This document shows positions 26,126 through 35,806 of a stretch of DNA of 64,000 nucleotides, piece by piece. Below the pieces are notes generated by a model. The model was not told where the DNA came from. It saw only the letters and a list, made by a program, of their open reading frames with translations, and did not search any database. Origin of the DNA: Massilioclostridium coli (GTDB lineage Bacteria > Bacillota > Clostridia > Oscillospirales > Ruminococcaceae); NCBI RefSeq assembly GCF_900095865.1, contig NZ_FMIZ01000005.1, positions 248,001 to 312,000 on the forward strand, given 5' to 3'. Made by a program: the position numbers and the translations under genes. Positions within the stretch are counted from its first letter, which is position 1; the number at the start of each line of letters is the position of its first letter.

Positions 26126-27574
26126 CTACATAATTTCTTTTAAAATAATATAAGCACAGGTAGCTAGAGATTTTGCCTCAATATAATCCGGTGTTACCTT
26201 AAACTGCCCGTGTTCCAACATAAATTTAATATCATTGATGCGAATGAAGCCTTCCTCTGCTAACTTTCGATTTGGCAGGACAAAATGCGCCTTTTGCATG
26301 ATAGAACGGATTTCAGTACGGGTCCCTTTTGGAATATCCGCTGTATAAACATCTGGCTGGAATGGATACGGCTGTATTTTGTCCTGTGTTTGTTTCGAGA
26401 GCTGGTTGATATGGAGTGCGGAACGCCGGCCAAATACAATCCCTTCCAATAAGGAGTTGCTTGCCAAACGGTTTCTGCCATGAACCCCTGTGTGGGAACA
26501 CTCTCCAACAGCAAACAATCCAGGAATGGTGGATTCTGAATTTAAATCCACCTGAATCCCTCCCATCAGATAATGTTGGCAAGGATAGATCGGGACAGGC
26601 TCCCTGGTTAAGTCATATTCCGATTGTAGTAAATTGTGGTAGATCATTGGAAAGCGGGTTTTAATGAATTCTGGATCCTTATGGGAAACATCCAGATAAA
26701 AATGCTTGCTTCCCGTTGCTTTCTGCTCTTGCATAATAGCCTGGGATACTACATCACGGGGTGCTAATTCCAAACGTTCATCATATTTGTGCATAAAACG
26801 TTCCATATGGCAGTTCCGCAAGTAAGCTCCATTTCCTCGGACAGCCTCGCTAATTAAAAAACATTCCCGTTGTTGGGCGTTGTAAAAAGCGGTTGGATGG
26901 AATTGAATATAACTTAAATGCTGGATTTTTGCTCCCAACTGGTATGCCATAGCAATACCATCCCCAGTAGCAATCGCGGAATTTGTGGTATACTGATAGA
27001 TACGCCCAATTCCCCCAGTTGCCAACACACAGTATGGAGCAGATACAAAGTGGTGTTGCTCATGCTGTAAAATATCCAAACTAAAGCCGCCAGGAACTTT
27101 TTTTAGGTTGCACATCTGAGCATATTCCATAACGGTCACATTTTTGCGGCGTTTTACGGCAATAATTAATTTATCCACAATTTCTTTGCCTGTGGAATCT
27201 TTATAATGCAGGATACGGTGTTTACTGTGTCCACCCTCTAGGGTTAAATCAATTTTTCCATCCGATGTGCGGTCAAAATCGACTCCCAAATCGAGGAGTT
27301 CATCCGCTACCATTTTACTCTCTTTGGAAAGAATTGTAACAGCCTCTAAGTTGTTTTCATATCGGCCGGCGATCATCGTATCCTTAATATGTTCTTCACA
27401 GCTATCGTGTTCGGTATCATATACCGCTACCATTCCGCCTTGTGCTAAAGAGGAGTTACACAGGGTCATTTCCCGTTTGCATAACAACAATACATTAAGG
27501 TCTTTGTTTAGGTGGAGTGCGGTACTTAACCCAGCTACGCCACTACCTACAATAATTACGTCATATAGTTTCAC
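26126..27574 (-). CDS. nadB: L-aspartate oxidase
   Basis: NadB is the FAD enzyme that oxidises aspartate to iminoaspartate for quinolinate synthesis; in anaerobes fumarate serves as electron acceptor. The 482-residue product has the dinucleotide-binding IIVGSGVAGLSTALHL at its N terminus, NSSLAQGGMVAV, the catalytic region HPTAFY and REPVPIYPCQHYLMGGI, and LFAVGECSHTGVHGRNRLASNSLLEG. I chose the GTG at 27574, because AGGTG lies 6 bases upstream and the protein then starts KLYDVIIVG as in relatives. The frame runs 29 codons further upstream into the leader. nadA is missing from the operon. Confidence 0.95.
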   Translation of the reverse strand: MKLYDVIIVGSGVAGLSTALHLNKDLNVLLLCKREMTLCNSSLAQGGMVAVYDTEHDSCEEHIKDTMIAGRYENNLEAVTILSKESKMVADELLDLGVDFDRTSDGKIDLTLEGGHSKHRILHYKDSTGKEIVDKLIIAVKRRKNVTVMEYAQMCNLKKVPGGFSLDILQHEQHHFVSAPYCVLATGGIGRIYQYTTNSAIATGDGIAMAYQLGAKIQHLSYIQFHPTAFYNAQQRECFLISEAVRGNGAYLRNCHMERFMHKYDERLELAPRDVVSQAIMQEQKATGSKHFYLDVSHKDPEFIKTRFPMIYHNLLQSEYDLTREPVPIYPCQHYLMGGIQVDLNSESTIPGLFAVGECSHTGVHGRNRLASNSLLEGIVFGRRSALHINQLSKQTQDKIQPYPFQPDVYTADIPKGTRTEIRSIMQKAHFVLPNRKLAEEGFIRINDIKFMLEHGQFKVTPDYIEAKSLATCAYIILKEIM

Positions 27575-27673
27575 AAAAGTCACCTGAACTTTTTGTTCTA
27601 ATTTCTCTATCTTCAAGCGAAAATAGAGATTACAATTTTCATTACAAGGCGTGTTTACCAAGCAAATTAGCCG

Positions 27674-27738
27674 GGAACAAATAGACTAATGGTAATTCCA
27701 TAAAATAATTTGTTCCTGTTTACAAATCAATTATATCA
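27674..27738 (-). promoter_or_regulatory. nadB promoter and inverted-repeat operator candidate
   Basis: On the minus strand an extended -10, TGATATAAT (27738-27730), is followed in the leader by the inverted repeat GGAACAAAT / ATTTGTTCC (27674-27682 and 27708-27716, 25-base spacer). The repeat begins about 14 bases after the -10, where a repressor would block initiation. NAD-responsive repressors such as NiaR are known for nadBC operons in Firmicutes, but I cannot match this to their published sites. Confidence 0.5.
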
Positions 27739-27753
27739 TATTGCAATAGAAAA

Positions 27754-27762
27754 TGCTATAAT
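27754..27762 (+). promoter_or_regulatory. hflX promoter, extended -10
   Basis: TGCTATAAT forms an extended -10 element 38 bases ahead of hflX. It is divergent from the nadB promoter, whose -10 lies 18 bases away. Confidence 0.6.
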
Positions 27763-27799
27763 AGATTCTACAGCCTGAAATTGAAATCGGAGGGATGTT

Positions 27800-29050
27800 A
27801 TGTACGATAATACAACCGAAATTACGAAAGCGTTATTGATTGGTGTTGACACTGGAATATTTGATATAGAGCAATCCTTGTTGGAATTAGAGGAACTGGC
27901 TAAGACTGCTGAGGCAGAAGTAGTGGGTATTTTTACGCAGCGCAGGGAAAGCTATGATAGCGCAACTTGTATTGGAGCGGGAAGGTTGGAAGAAATAGCA
28001 GAATTTTGTAAAGAAAACCAAGTAGACCTGATTATATTTGACGATGAGTTGACTGCTACGCAAATCAGGAATATTGAAAATGCAACAAACGTCCGGGTAA
28101 TTGACCGCACAACATTAATTTTGGATATCTTCGCCCAACGTGCCAGGTCAAAAGAAGGACAGCTACAGGTAGAATTGGCGCAACAGCGGTATCGTTTGCC
28201 CCGTTTAGCGGGTATGGGGATTGCGTTGTCCCGTTTGGGGGCTGGGATTGGAACCCGTGGCCCTGGGGAAACCAAATTGGAAAGTGATAAACGCCATATC
28301 AGACGAAGGATCGCTTTTTTGGAAAAAGAGCTGGAACAGTTGGAAAAACGCCGTGCCATGATGCGCAGCCGCCGGAAAAAAGACAATGTTACTACGGTTG
28401 CCATTGTAGGATATACCAATGTTGGAAAATCTACTTTGTTGAACGCGCTGACGAATGCTGGTGTTTTAGCGGAAAATAAACTCTTTGCTACTCTTGACCC
28501 TACAGCGAGGGCACTGGAATTACCCGATGGAAAAACTGTGTTACTGGTGGATACTGTTGGGTTGATACGGCGTTTGCCCCACCATCTAATCGAAGCCTTT
28601 CAATCCACTTTGGAAGAAGCGGCAAATGCGGATTTAATCCTACATGTATGTGATGTTTCCAGTGATGAAGCTGCGGAACAGATTCAGGTTACCCAACAGC
28701 TTTTAGATGAACTGGGATGCAGTAATATTCCGGTTTTAACTGTGTTGAACAAATGTGATAAAATTGCCCATCAGCCTTATTTTGCGGAAAAAGATTGCGT
28801 GATGATCAGCGCGAAAACCGGCTTTGGGTTTGACCATCTGCTAAATCGGATTGCCCAGAGTTTGGAAGAGACATCTCACCGGATGAAATTATTAATTCCT
28901 TATTCTGACACTAGTTTTATCGCCAAAATCCGAGCTACTGGCAAAGTGTTTTCAGAGGAATATAATGAACAGGGAACGTTGGTTGACGCTTTGGTAGACC
29001 GAAGCCTTTATGAAGCCGCAAAAAGTTATTTACTGGAGGAGACAGAATGA
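27800..29050 (+). CDS. hflX: GTPase HflX
   Basis: HflX is a ribosome-associated GTPase that splits stalled or heat-damaged 70S ribosomes. The 416-residue product has the N-terminal nucleotide-binding domain ([16 protein letters not shown]), the HflX box with [30 protein letters not shown], a coiled-coil linker ([18 protein letters not shown]), then G1 (GYTNVGKST), the switch region [13 protein letters not shown]3 (DTVGLI) and G4 (NKCD). A CGGAGGG site precedes the ATG. The rnhA gene overlaps its stop by 4 bases. Confidence 0.96.
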   Translation: MYDNTTEITKALLIGVDTGIFDIEQSLLELEELAKTAEAEVVGIFTQRRESYDSATCIGAGRLEEIAEFCKENQVDLIIFDDELTATQIRNIENATNVRVIDRTTLILDIFAQRARSKEGQLQVELAQQRYRLPRLAGMGIALSRLGAGIGTRGPGETKLESDKRHIRRRIAFLEKELEQLEKRRAMMRSRRKKDNVTTVAIVGYTNVGKSTLLNALTNAGVLAENKLFATLDPTARALELPDGKTVLLVDTVGLIRRLPHHLIEAFQSTLEEAANADLILHVCDVSSDEAAEQIQVTQQLLDELGCSNIPVLTVLNKCDKIAHQPYFAEKDCVMISAKTGFGFDHLLNRIAQSLEETSHRMKLLIPYSDTSFIAKIRATGKVFSEEYNEQGTLVDALVDRSLYEAAKSYLLEETE

Positions 29051-29487
29051 AAAAAGTTGACATCTATACGGATGGAGCATGTAGTGGAAATCCTGGTGCT
29101 GGCGGATGGGGAGCCATTTTACGGTATGGCGCTCATGAAAAGGAACTGTCTGGTGGAGAGGCACAAACTACGAATAACCGGATGGAACTGACCGCTGTTA
29201 TTCAAGCATTGTCTTTGTTAAAGGAACCTTGCCAGGTGGTAGTACACAGTGATTCCAAATATATTATTGATGCGATCCAGCAGGGCTGGGCGATAAAATG
29301 GAAGGCAAACGGATGGATGAGAAATAAAAAAGAAAAAGCATTAAATCCGGATTTATGGCAACAATTATTACAGTTATTGGAGATTCACCAGGTGGAATTT
29401 CATTGGATAAAAGGGCACGCTGGACATCCAGAAAATGAACGTTGCGACCGGATGGCTGTAGCAGAATCTCAGAGATATCGGCAATAA
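29047..29487 (+). CDS. rnhA: Ribonuclease HI
   Basis: RNase HI cleaves the RNA strand of RNA-DNA hybrids, removing primers and R-loops. The 146-residue product has all four acidic active-site residues: Asp9 in [11 protein letters not shown], Glu47 in NNRMELTAV, Asp69 in HSDSKYI and the last Asp in NERCDRMA, plus the handle region [16 protein letters not shown]. Its start overlaps the hflX stop (ATGA), so translational coupling is expected. Confidence 0.96.
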   Translation: MKKVDIYTDGACSGNPGAGGWGAILRYGAHEKELSGGEAQTTNNRMELTAVIQALSLLKEPCQVVVHSDSKYIIDAIQQGWAIKWKANGWMRNKKEKALNPDLWQQLLQLLEIHQVEFHWIKGHAGHPENERCDRMAVAESQRYRQ

Positions 29488-29561
29488 ATTGTGTAAAACT
29501 ACTGAAAAGAAAGCTCTGAATTTAGGCTAACTGTTATAAATAGAAGAATTTTCAAACACTC

Positions 29562-29590
29562 TTGAAATTCATACTAAAATGGTATACAAT
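29562..29590 (+). promoter_or_regulatory. Promoter of the desulfurase-iscU unit
   Basis: TTGAAA (29562-29567) - 17 bp - TACAAT (29585-29590), 81 bases ahead of the cysteine desulfurase start. Confidence 0.6.
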
Positions 29591-29670
29591 AAAAATACAC
29601 CAATAATATACAGATTGATTTTATGTATTTTTTCGATAAAAATTTCCTGAGATAGAAAGGAATATGAAAA

Positions 29671-30837
29671 ATGAACCGTTTTGTTTATGTAGATAATTCT
29701 GCTACTACCCAGGTTTCTGATTCGGTTTTTCAAGCCATGTTGCCTTGGCTGAAGGATAACTATGGAAATCCAAGCAGTATCTATTCCATTGCCCACGAAG
29801 CAAAATTTGCGATTGATAAAGCAAGGGAACAGGTAGCCAACGCTTTGGGTGCTGATCCAATGGAAATTTATTTTACTTCCTGTGGTTCAGAATCTGACAA
29901 CTGGGCGATTAAGTCCGCTGCCAGATTGGGCGCGGCAAAAGGGAAAAAACACATTATTACCACTAATTTCGAGCACCATGCGGTGCTGCATACCTGCCAG
30001 ACATTAGAAAAGCAGGGATTTGAAGTAACCTACTTGCCGGTAAATGAGGAAGGATTGGTTTCAGCGCAACAGGTGGCGGATGCGATTCGGGAAGATACCA
30101 TTTTAGTTACCATCATGTATGCGAACAATGAAATTGGCACCATCCAGCCAATTGCGGAAATCGGAAAGGTGTGCCACGAAAAAGGTGTTTGGTTCCACAC
30201 AGATGCCGTGCAGGCAGTGGGAAACGTAGCGATTGATGTAAAAGAACAAAAGATAGATATGCTTTCATTGTCTGGACACAAGATCCATGCTCCGAAAGGG
30301 GTTGGCGCCCTGTATGTAAGGAAGGGGATTGCCTTACCAAACTATTTAGATGGTGGCGGTCAGGAACGTGGAAAGCGTGCTGGTACAGAAAACGTCGCTT
30401 TTATTGTAGCGTTGGGACAGGCGATTACCGATGCCGTAAAGGATATTCCAGCGAAACAAAAATATGTTTCTAACTTACGAGACCAGTTGGCAAAAGGGAT
30501 TGTAGAAGCAATCCCAAAAGTACGCATTAATGGTTCAATGGAACACCGGCTATGTGGTAATTTAAATGTTTCCTTTGAAGGCATTGAAGGGGAATCCATT
30601 TTATTAATGTTAGATTTTAACGGGATTTGCGCTTCTTCTGGTTCCGCATGTACTTCCGGTTCTTTGGACCCATCCCATGTGCTTTTGGCAATTGGGTTGC
30701 CTCATGAGATCGCACATGGTTCTTTACGGTTGTCCTTAGCGGAAACCAATACCCAGGAAGATGTAGATTATATTTTGGAAAAATTGCCGCAGATTATCCA
30801 GCGGTTACGGGATATGTCCCCAGTATGGAATGGTTGA
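29671..30837 (+). CDS. Cysteine desulfurase, NifS/IscS type
   Basis: This PLP enzyme removes sulfur from cysteine as a persulfide for Fe-S cluster and thio-cofactor assembly. The 388-residue product has the N-terminal [15 protein letters not shown], the PLP-binding Lys at about 204 in [16 protein letters not shown], and the active-site Cys at about 327 in the flexible loop [17 protein letters not shown], which marks it as class I (NifS/IscS) rather than SufS. The partner scaffold gene follows 18 bases downstream. In Clostridia this two-gene nifS-nifU arrangement commonly serves general Fe-S assembly. Confidence 0.94.
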   Translation: MNRFVYVDNSATTQVSDSVFQAMLPWLKDNYGNPSSIYSIAHEAKFAIDKAREQVANALGADPMEIYFTSCGSESDNWAIKSAARLGAAKGKKHIITTNFEHHAVLHTCQTLEKQGFEVTYLPVNEEGLVSAQQVADAIREDTILVTIMYANNEIGTIQPIAEIGKVCHEKGVWFHTDAVQAVGNVAIDVKEQKIDMLSLSGHKIHAPKGVGALYVRKGIALPNYLDGGGQERGKRAGTENVAFIVALGQAITDAVKDIPAKQKYVSNLRDQLAKGIVEAIPKVRINGSMEHRLCGNLNVSFEGIEGESILLMLDFNGICASSGSACTSGSLDPSHVLLAIGLPHEIAHGSLRLSLAETNTQEDVDYILEKLPQIIQRLRDMSPVWNG

Positions 30838-30855
30838 TAAAGGAGGAATTTAGCT

Positions 30856-31293
30856 ATGGCTATGGAATATTCAGCAAAAGTAATGGATCACTTTACAAAC
30901 CCACGTAACGTTGGCGAAATTGAGGACGCGAACGGTATTGGAGAAGTGGGAAACGCTAAATGTGGCGATATTATGAAAATGTATTTGAAAGTAAAAGATA
31001 ATATCATTGAGGACGTTAAATTTAAAACATTTGGCTGTGGCTCCGCAATTGCCACTTCCTCAATTGCCACAGAGATGATTAAAGGCAAACCGATCTCAGA
31101 AGCGCTGAAATTGACCAACCAAGCTGTTGTGGAAGCATTGGATGGGCTGCCAGCAGTAAAAATCCACTGCTCTGTTTTAGCGGAACAGGCAATTAAAGCA
31201 GCTATTGCAGATTATTACAAACGTCAGGGAATTGATCCAAAACCTATTGTTGGGGATATCCCAGAAGATTGTGAAGCTTGCCATGCTCACTAA
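30856..31293 (+). CDS. Iron-sulfur cluster scaffold, IscU/NifU N-terminal type
   Basis: This scaffold receives sulfur from the desulfurase encoded upstream and assembles [2Fe-2S] or [4Fe-4S] clusters. The 145-residue protein has the three ligand Cys residues at 36 (AKCGD), 61 (FGCGSAIA) and 105 (IHCSVLA), with the Asp of the AKCGD motif that is conserved in IscU. A short C-terminal extension carries two more Cys (EDCEACHAH), a feature common in clostridial NifU-like proteins. AAAGGAGG lies 8 bases before the ATG, and a strong terminator follows. Confidence 0.94.
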   Translation: MAMEYSAKVMDHFTNPRNVGEIEDANGIGEVGNAKCGDIMKMYLKVKDNIIEDVKFKTFGCGSAIATSSIATEMIKGKPISEALKLTNQAVVEALDGLPAVKIHCSVLAEQAIKAAIADYYKRQGIDPKPIVGDIPEDCEACHAH

Positions 31294-31305
31294 TAAAATA
31301 AAAAC

Positions 31306-31340
31306 AAAAGGATGTTGCTTATTTTGCAACATCCTTTTTT
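31306..31340 (+). terminator. Terminator after the scaffold gene
   Basis: A 13-bp stem (31306-31318 with 31326-31338; core GGATGTTGC) with a 7-base loop and a T-run. Confidence 0.9.
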
Positions 31341-31342
31341 AC

Positions 31343-31741
31343 GATATTACTTTCTCAAGGCAAACTATCCGGTTATAATGGATATCTTTGCTATAAGGGT
31401 TCCATGAGAAAAATGAACTTTAGAAAGGCATAACCAATCGAAAAAGCGACGGTATAGTCCATCTAGGAAATTATTTCATCAATCTATAAGCTGGATTATA
31501 TGTTGTAGTGTGATTGATACCATATTTCTTGAAGAGCTAAGCTAGTGTTTTTCCTTTTTAAAGGCTCTATAACCAATTCATAGTATTTTACATAAAACTT
31601 TTTCTTATAAGTATCAGGTGACCCTATTCATAGCAAATTTTTCATGGAAACATAGTTGAGCTATGGTTTAAGTGAAATGTTATATACTAGCTAGAACTTG
31701 CGTACATTAAGTATTTTGTTTGATTGGCTAAGGCCAAAAAC
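31343..31741. other. Gap with no recognisable gene
   Basis: About 400 bases between two terminators. I find no frame with a ribosome-binding site and no clear inverted-repeat architecture. It may be decayed coding sequence or spacer. Confidence 0.45.
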
Positions 31742-31771
31742 AGCACTGGAAATGTGAATAGTTCCAGTGCT
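31742..31771. terminator. Terminator downstream of the YitT gene
   Basis: A 10-bp perfect stem (AGCACTGGAA 31742-31751 with 31762-31771). On the minus strand, which carries the adjacent gene, it is followed by GTTTTTGG; on the plus strand by ATTTTTTAT. Confidence 0.8.
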
Positions 31772-31834
31772 ATTTTTTATGTTCATCAGATGGAATGATT
31801 CTAAAATAAATTTAGTATAAAAACATCTATCGCC

Positions 31835-32710
31835 TTAGTCGTTTGGCTTTTGATAAAATTTTCCAGAAATTTGGTCGGTGCGGATGACGTTGATAAAGGC
31901 TTGAGGGTCAATTTTATGGATTTGTTTCGTGATTTCTTTTACCTGGTCACTGGAGATAACGGAATATAACATAGTTCGTTCTTCTCCGTTATACAATCCA
32001 ACACCATGGAATAAGGTAGCACCATGGTGAGTAATTTCCTTAATTTCTTGATAAATTTCCTCTGTTTTATGGGAAATAATAAATAGCGTTGTTCTTTTAT
32101 AGCGAAAGTTTAAAATACGCACCACTTGGGTAGAAGCAAATTGGAAGATAATCGAATATAGTGCAGCGTTCCAACCAAATAAAAGGCCTGCAATAATTAA
32201 CATTGCCGCATTCCCCAGAAAGATATAATTCCAGGCATCAATATTTAATCGTTCGGATAAAGCTACAGCGATAAAATCACTTCCTCCACTGGTAGCACGT
32301 CCCATCAAACATAAACCAATGGCGAATCCATTAATTAACCCACCAAAGATACAGATTAAAAGGATATCGTTTGTAATATAAATAGTCGGTATGCAGTCGG
32401 TCAAAATACTGGTTAACACAATCATAACACAAGAATAAACAGTAAATTTTTTGCCAATTGCTTTAAAACTGATGATTGCTGGAATTGCGTTCAATAAAAA
32501 GTTAATAACAGAGAATGGTAAGGAAATATGAAAAAATGACTTTCCAATCCGTTGAATCAATAATGTTAGCCCATTAAAACCTCCTGGAAATAAACCACCA
32601 GCATCTACAAAGCTTTTGATATTGATTGCCATAATTACAGAAGCAAATACAATTAAAATAATCCGCTTTATTTCATCCAAAAAATCTATTTTATATTTTT
32701 TTGTATGCAT
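31835..32710 (-). CDS. YitT family membrane protein (DUF161/DUF2179)
   Basis: A 291-residue protein with about five to six membrane helices (residues 15-195) and a C-terminal cytoplasmic DUF2179 domain (about 215-285, with RTMLYSVISSDQVKEITKQIHKIDPQAFINV). YitT proteins are widespread in Firmicutes and their transported substrate, if any, is unknown. The motifs GGLFPGGFNGLTLLIQRI and GRATSGGSDFIAV fit the family. The start at 32710 is used because AGGAGG lies 6 bases before it; a second ATG two codons upstream abuts the site. It is monocistronic. Confidence 0.88.
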   Translation of the reverse strand: MHTKKYKIDFLDEIKRIILIVFASVIMAINIKSFVDAGGLFPGGFNGLTLLIQRIGKSFFHISLPFSVINFLLNAIPAIISFKAIGKKFTVYSCVMIVLTSILTDCIPTIYITNDILLICIFGGLINGFAIGLCLMGRATSGGSDFIAVALSERLNIDAWNYIFLGNAAMLIIAGLLFGWNAALYSIIFQFASTQVVRILNFRYKRTTLFIISHKTEEIYQEIKEITHHGATLFHGVGLYNGEERTMLYSVISSDQVKEITKQIHKIDPQAFINVIRTDQISGKFYQKPND

Positions 32711-32914
32711 AAACATCCTCCTTTTCTGCCTTTCCATTTATCTATAGTATACCATAAACCCTTACAGAAGACGATAGAAAACTAGCTCTTCCTAAATAGA
32801 TTTTTAGATTGTCATAGTTTTGAAAGATTTATGAAAGGAAATTGACGGTTCATATTAACACATTAAAGCAGAAAATCCAGTATACTAAAATTAGCTAAAA
32901 AAGGAGGAAATAAT

Positions 32915-33160
32915 ATGGAAAAAACAAATCATCCAAAAATCATTTTAATTGCAGCCTCTATTTTTTGTACGCTTGCTTTTATAGTGCTAACTTCTGTTTC
33001 GATTTATTCTGATACAAATAAAAACCTTTTAGTAGGAGAGATCGTCTCTCAAGCTAATATATATCAAGGGGAATTGGTTTTGTTACGAGATTTTGGGGAT
33101 TCAGGCAAAAATAATTTTCGAAACCAACAAGTAATCCAACAAATCAATGATATTTTATAA
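32915..33160 (+). CDS. Small single-pass membrane protein, unknown
   Basis: I do not recognise this 81-residue protein. An excellent AAAGGAGG site 7 bases before the ATG makes it a real gene. The protein has a short basic N terminus, one hydrophobic helix (about residues 9-29) and an extracellular tail with LVGEIVSQANIYQGELVLLRDFG, which resembles the start of a longer periplasmic domain but ends at residue 81. It could be a truncated sensor-type protein or a genuine small membrane protein. No terminator directly follows. Confidence 0.7.
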   Translation: MEKTNHPKIILIAASIFCTLAFIVLTSVSIYSDTNKNLLVGEIVSQANIYQGELVLLRDFGDSGKNNFRNQQVIQQINDIL

Positions 33161-33356
33161 AGAGCCAATACGCCATTTAACAGATAAAAAATAATGCTTG
33201 GTTAAAAATTGAAATAAAACAATTTGTGGATATGGTTTATTTCATATGATATATTTTGCGTGTTAATCTAGGTTGGTATTTCTATTAAGAAAAACTGGTA
33301 TATACTACAACATAATATTAATTCAAATGGAATAAGATTGAGAGGAAGGGAAAACA

Positions 33357-33632
33357 ATGGCAAAAATTTGGAAAGTAGGGATTATAGCTTTCATAGCAGT
33401 AATCATTTTATGGGGTTCTGGTGTCATTCCAAGGGGGATTGCACAAATCGCAGCACAGCAATATGTCTCTAATTTATACAAAGGATTAACATATGATTCT
33501 TTGGATTATTCAAAAGAGAAAGGGCAGTATGAGGTTACCTTTAAAAAGGACAGTGCAGGTTATACTTTTTATTTGGAGGATGGGCTATTTCCAACTAAAG
33601 TGACATACGATCCTTTTCAGGGGACAATATAA
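33357..33632 (+). CDS. Small exported or membrane-anchored protein, unknown
   Basis: I do not recognise this 91-residue protein. GAGAGGAAGG precedes its ATG by 6 bases. An N-terminal hydrophobic helix (about residues 6-22, a signal or anchor) leads to a small domain (ARG-poor, with YVSNLYKGLTYDSLDYSKEKGQYEVTFKKD and a final beta-rich YTFYLEDGLFPTKVTYDP) that looks like an extracytoplasmic alpha-beta fold of the YfjL/DUF3139-like kind. It lies 196 bases after another tiny membrane protein gene and is followed by its own terminator. Confidence 0.75.
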   Translation: MAKIWKVGIIAFIAVIILWGSGVIPRGIAQIAAQQYVSNLYKGLTYDSLDYSKEKGQYEVTFKKDSAGYTFYLEDGLFPTKVTYDPFQGTI

Positions 33633-33722
33633 AATGGTTGGTTCTATAGTAATCCAATTGTTGGGAATATAGAATGAGAACACGTCTATTCGGAGAATGA
33701 TTTACATATCATTGTTAAAAGC

Positions 33723-33757
33723 AAAAGGAATGGTTTTAGAGAACCATTCCTTTTTTG
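33723..33757 (+). terminator. Terminator before ytvI
   Basis: A 13-bp stem (33723-33735 with 33742-33754; core GGAATGGTT) and a T-run. Confidence 0.88.
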
Positions 33758-33837
33758 TATGAAAATTTTATATGGGATGTTTAGGCATATTTTTTACAGG
33801 TAGTTTCTTATACTATATTGAAACGGGGTGAAAAACC

Positions 33838-34920
33838 ATGCAAAAACAAACAGAAAAGCGGCAGGATTTTTTAATTAATGCTTTTTATTATTTGGTGGTT
33901 GGCGGAATTGTTTTTATTCTATTCCGATATTTGTTGCCCTATTTAATGCCATTTATCATTGGATTTTCCATTGCTTTTTTACTCAAACCGGTTTCCCATT
34001 GGATAGCGGACCATTCCATGTTAAGCCGTAGGGTTGCTGGAGTAGTGGTTCTAATTATCGTTTATGGGATAATCAGTGTTTTATTGTGGTTGCTTGGAGC
34101 AAAGCTATTTCATTCGTTGCAGGAATTTTTTGCCCACAGCACAGAATATTTTGAAGAATACATTCTTCCTTTGTTAAAGAGGTTTGGAATTGTTACAGTA
34201 GATGCCGTAGCTACTATTTCAACCGACCTTGCATCGGGGACAGAGAGCTTAGTACAAGGGGTTATTTCTAGTATCCAAGCCGGAATCAACGAATTATCTG
34301 GCAAAGCAATCTCTAGTTTGGCGGATATTGGAAGCAAAATACCTGAATTTGGATTTAGCTTTGGCTTTTGTTTGATGTCCTCCTTTTTTATTTTAATGGA
34401 TTATCATAAAGTAACATCTTTTTTTGTCAAACAAGTTCCGCAACGCTGGCGTCCCGTCTTATTTGAAATGAAAAGGCATTGTTCTGAAACATTAGGTTGC
34501 TATTTTCGGGCTTACTTGATTTTAATGCTGGTTACTTTTATAGAATTATCCATTGGATTTTGGGTGATTGGTGTACACAACCCTATTATTGTAGCAGGAT
34601 TAGTTGCTTTATTGGATGCCCTGCCATTGATAGGAACAGGAGGGATTTTGATTCCTTGGATTTTAATAGAGTTTATAAAGGGAGATTACTTTCTTGTCAT
34701 TGGATTAACGATTGTATATGCGATTGTAACATTAGTAAGAAATTTAATGGAGCCTAAAGTGTTGGGAAAACAGTTAGGAATAAACCCATTACTGACTTTA
34801 GTGGCAATTTATATTGGATGCAAAACAATGGGCGTTATTGGGATGATTGTATTTCCTATGTTATTGCGAGTAATCATCAATTTACATCAATCTGGAAGCT
34901 TACATTTTTGGAACGATTAA
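33838..34920 (+). CDS. ytvI: AI-2E-type permease, YtvI-like sporulation membrane protein
   Basis: A 360-residue member of the AI-2E transporter superfamily, close in pattern to YtvI, which is expressed in sporulation in Bacillus. The protein has about seven to eight membrane helices: two at the N terminus (YLVVGGIVFILFRYLLPYLMPFIIGFSIAFLLKPV), a long amphipathic segment (95-170) and a C-terminal bundle with ALLDALPLIGTGGILIPW and MEPKVLGKQLGINPLLTLVAIYIG, which is the family signature. A GGGGTGA site precedes the ATG. Upstream, ATATTT and TATACTAT with 16 bp between them resemble a sigma-E promoter (33787-33816), which would suit mother-cell expression, but the match is weak. Confidence 0.85.
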   Translation: MQKQTEKRQDFLINAFYYLVVGGIVFILFRYLLPYLMPFIIGFSIAFLLKPVSHWIADHSMLSRRVAGVVVLIIVYGIISVLLWLLGAKLFHSLQEFFAHSTEYFEEYILPLLKRFGIVTVDAVATISTDLASGTESLVQGVISSIQAGINELSGKAISSLADIGSKIPEFGFSFGFCLMSSFFILMDYHKVTSFFVKQVPQRWRPVLFEMKRHCSETLGCYFRAYLILMLVTFIELSIGFWVIGVHNPIIVAGLVALLDALPLIGTGGILIPWILIEFIKGDYFLVIGLTIVYAIVTLVRNLMEPKVLGKQLGINPLLTLVAIYIGCKTMGVIGMIVFPMLLRVIINLHQSGSLHFWND

Positions 34921-35098
34921 AAACTTTGTTAAAACAATATAAAATACAAGCAAATATTTCATGCTTATTGATGTTATATCCAAAAAAATAATTGTTTTTC
35001 TGGTGATTTAGCCATATTGACTTTATTACTGATTCATTATACAATTAATTACAGAAAATGCAGCGATGCTATTTTTTAAATGATTGATGATGGCAAAA

Positions 35099-35130
35099 AA
35101 GACGAAGGCAAAATTGTCTTCGCCTTTTTT
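35099..35130 (+). terminator. Probable terminator upstream of the YczE gene
   Basis: An 11-bp stem with one mismatch and one G-U pair (35099-35109 with 35116-35126) followed by TTTT. It lies 178 bases past the ytvI stop. Confidence 0.65.
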
Positions 35131-35158
35131 GTGCCTGTATTAGGTAGGTGACGTTTTC

Positions 35159-35806
35159 GTGAACAAAATAAAATTGAAAAAAGATTGTATTCTAAAACGG
35201 CTGTTAATGGTGGCTATGAGCGTATTTTTTATGAGCCTTGGCATCACCTTATTGCAGCAATCCAACTTTGGGAACGACCCTTACAGTTGTTTAGGGTTTG
35301 GGGTAAGTGGAACGACAGGGATTCCATTTGGTATTATTTTTATGTCAATGGAGTTTGTGTTTTTGATTTTTGTGCTATTTACTGACCGAAGCAAAATTGG
35401 TATTGGTACATTAGCAAACATGTTTTTAGTGGGAAACTTAGCGGATGTGATCCGTATTTTATATGAGATGGTATTTCCAACCCCAAGTTTACTGTGGATT
35501 CGTATTATTTTTATGATAATTGGGATTATCGTACTTTCCTTTGGGGCATCTTTATATTTTACCGCTGATTTAGGGGTCGCTCCCTACGATGCTGTTGCGC
35601 CAATTTTAGGAAACCGTACACCACTGGCCTTCCGTTGGTGGCGGGTGATTACAGATGTGCTTTGTGTCATCGGAGGATTCCTATTAGGTAGCGTAGTAGG
35701 GGTTGGGACTGTTATTACAGCGTTCTTTATGGGGCCATTGGTTCATTGGTTCAATGTTCATCTATCCGAGCCATTTCTACAACGTTCGCAGAAAAAGACG
35801 TTGTAG
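35159..35806 (+). CDS. YczE/YyaS/YitT family membrane protein
   Basis: A 215-residue protein with about five membrane helices and the family features GNDPYSCLGFGVSGTTGIPFG and DLGVAPYDAVAPILGNRTPLAFRWWRVITDVLCV. Relatives (YczE) are linked in Bacillus to surfactin-locus regulation, but the molecular role is unknown. The GTG at 35159 is used, with AGGTAGGTGA about 8 bases upstream. Note that it is only distantly related to the minus-strand YitT-type protein 2.5 kb to the left. Confidence 0.85.
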   Translation: MNKIKLKKDCILKRLLMVAMSVFFMSLGITLLQQSNFGNDPYSCLGFGVSGTTGIPFGIIFMSMEFVFLIFVLFTDRSKIGIGTLANMFLVGNLADVIRILYEMVFPTPSLLWIRIIFMIIGIIVLSFGASLYFTADLGVAPYDAVAPILGNRTPLAFRWWRVITDVLCVIGGFLLGSVVGVGTVITAFFMGPLVHWFNVHLSEPFLQRSQKKTL

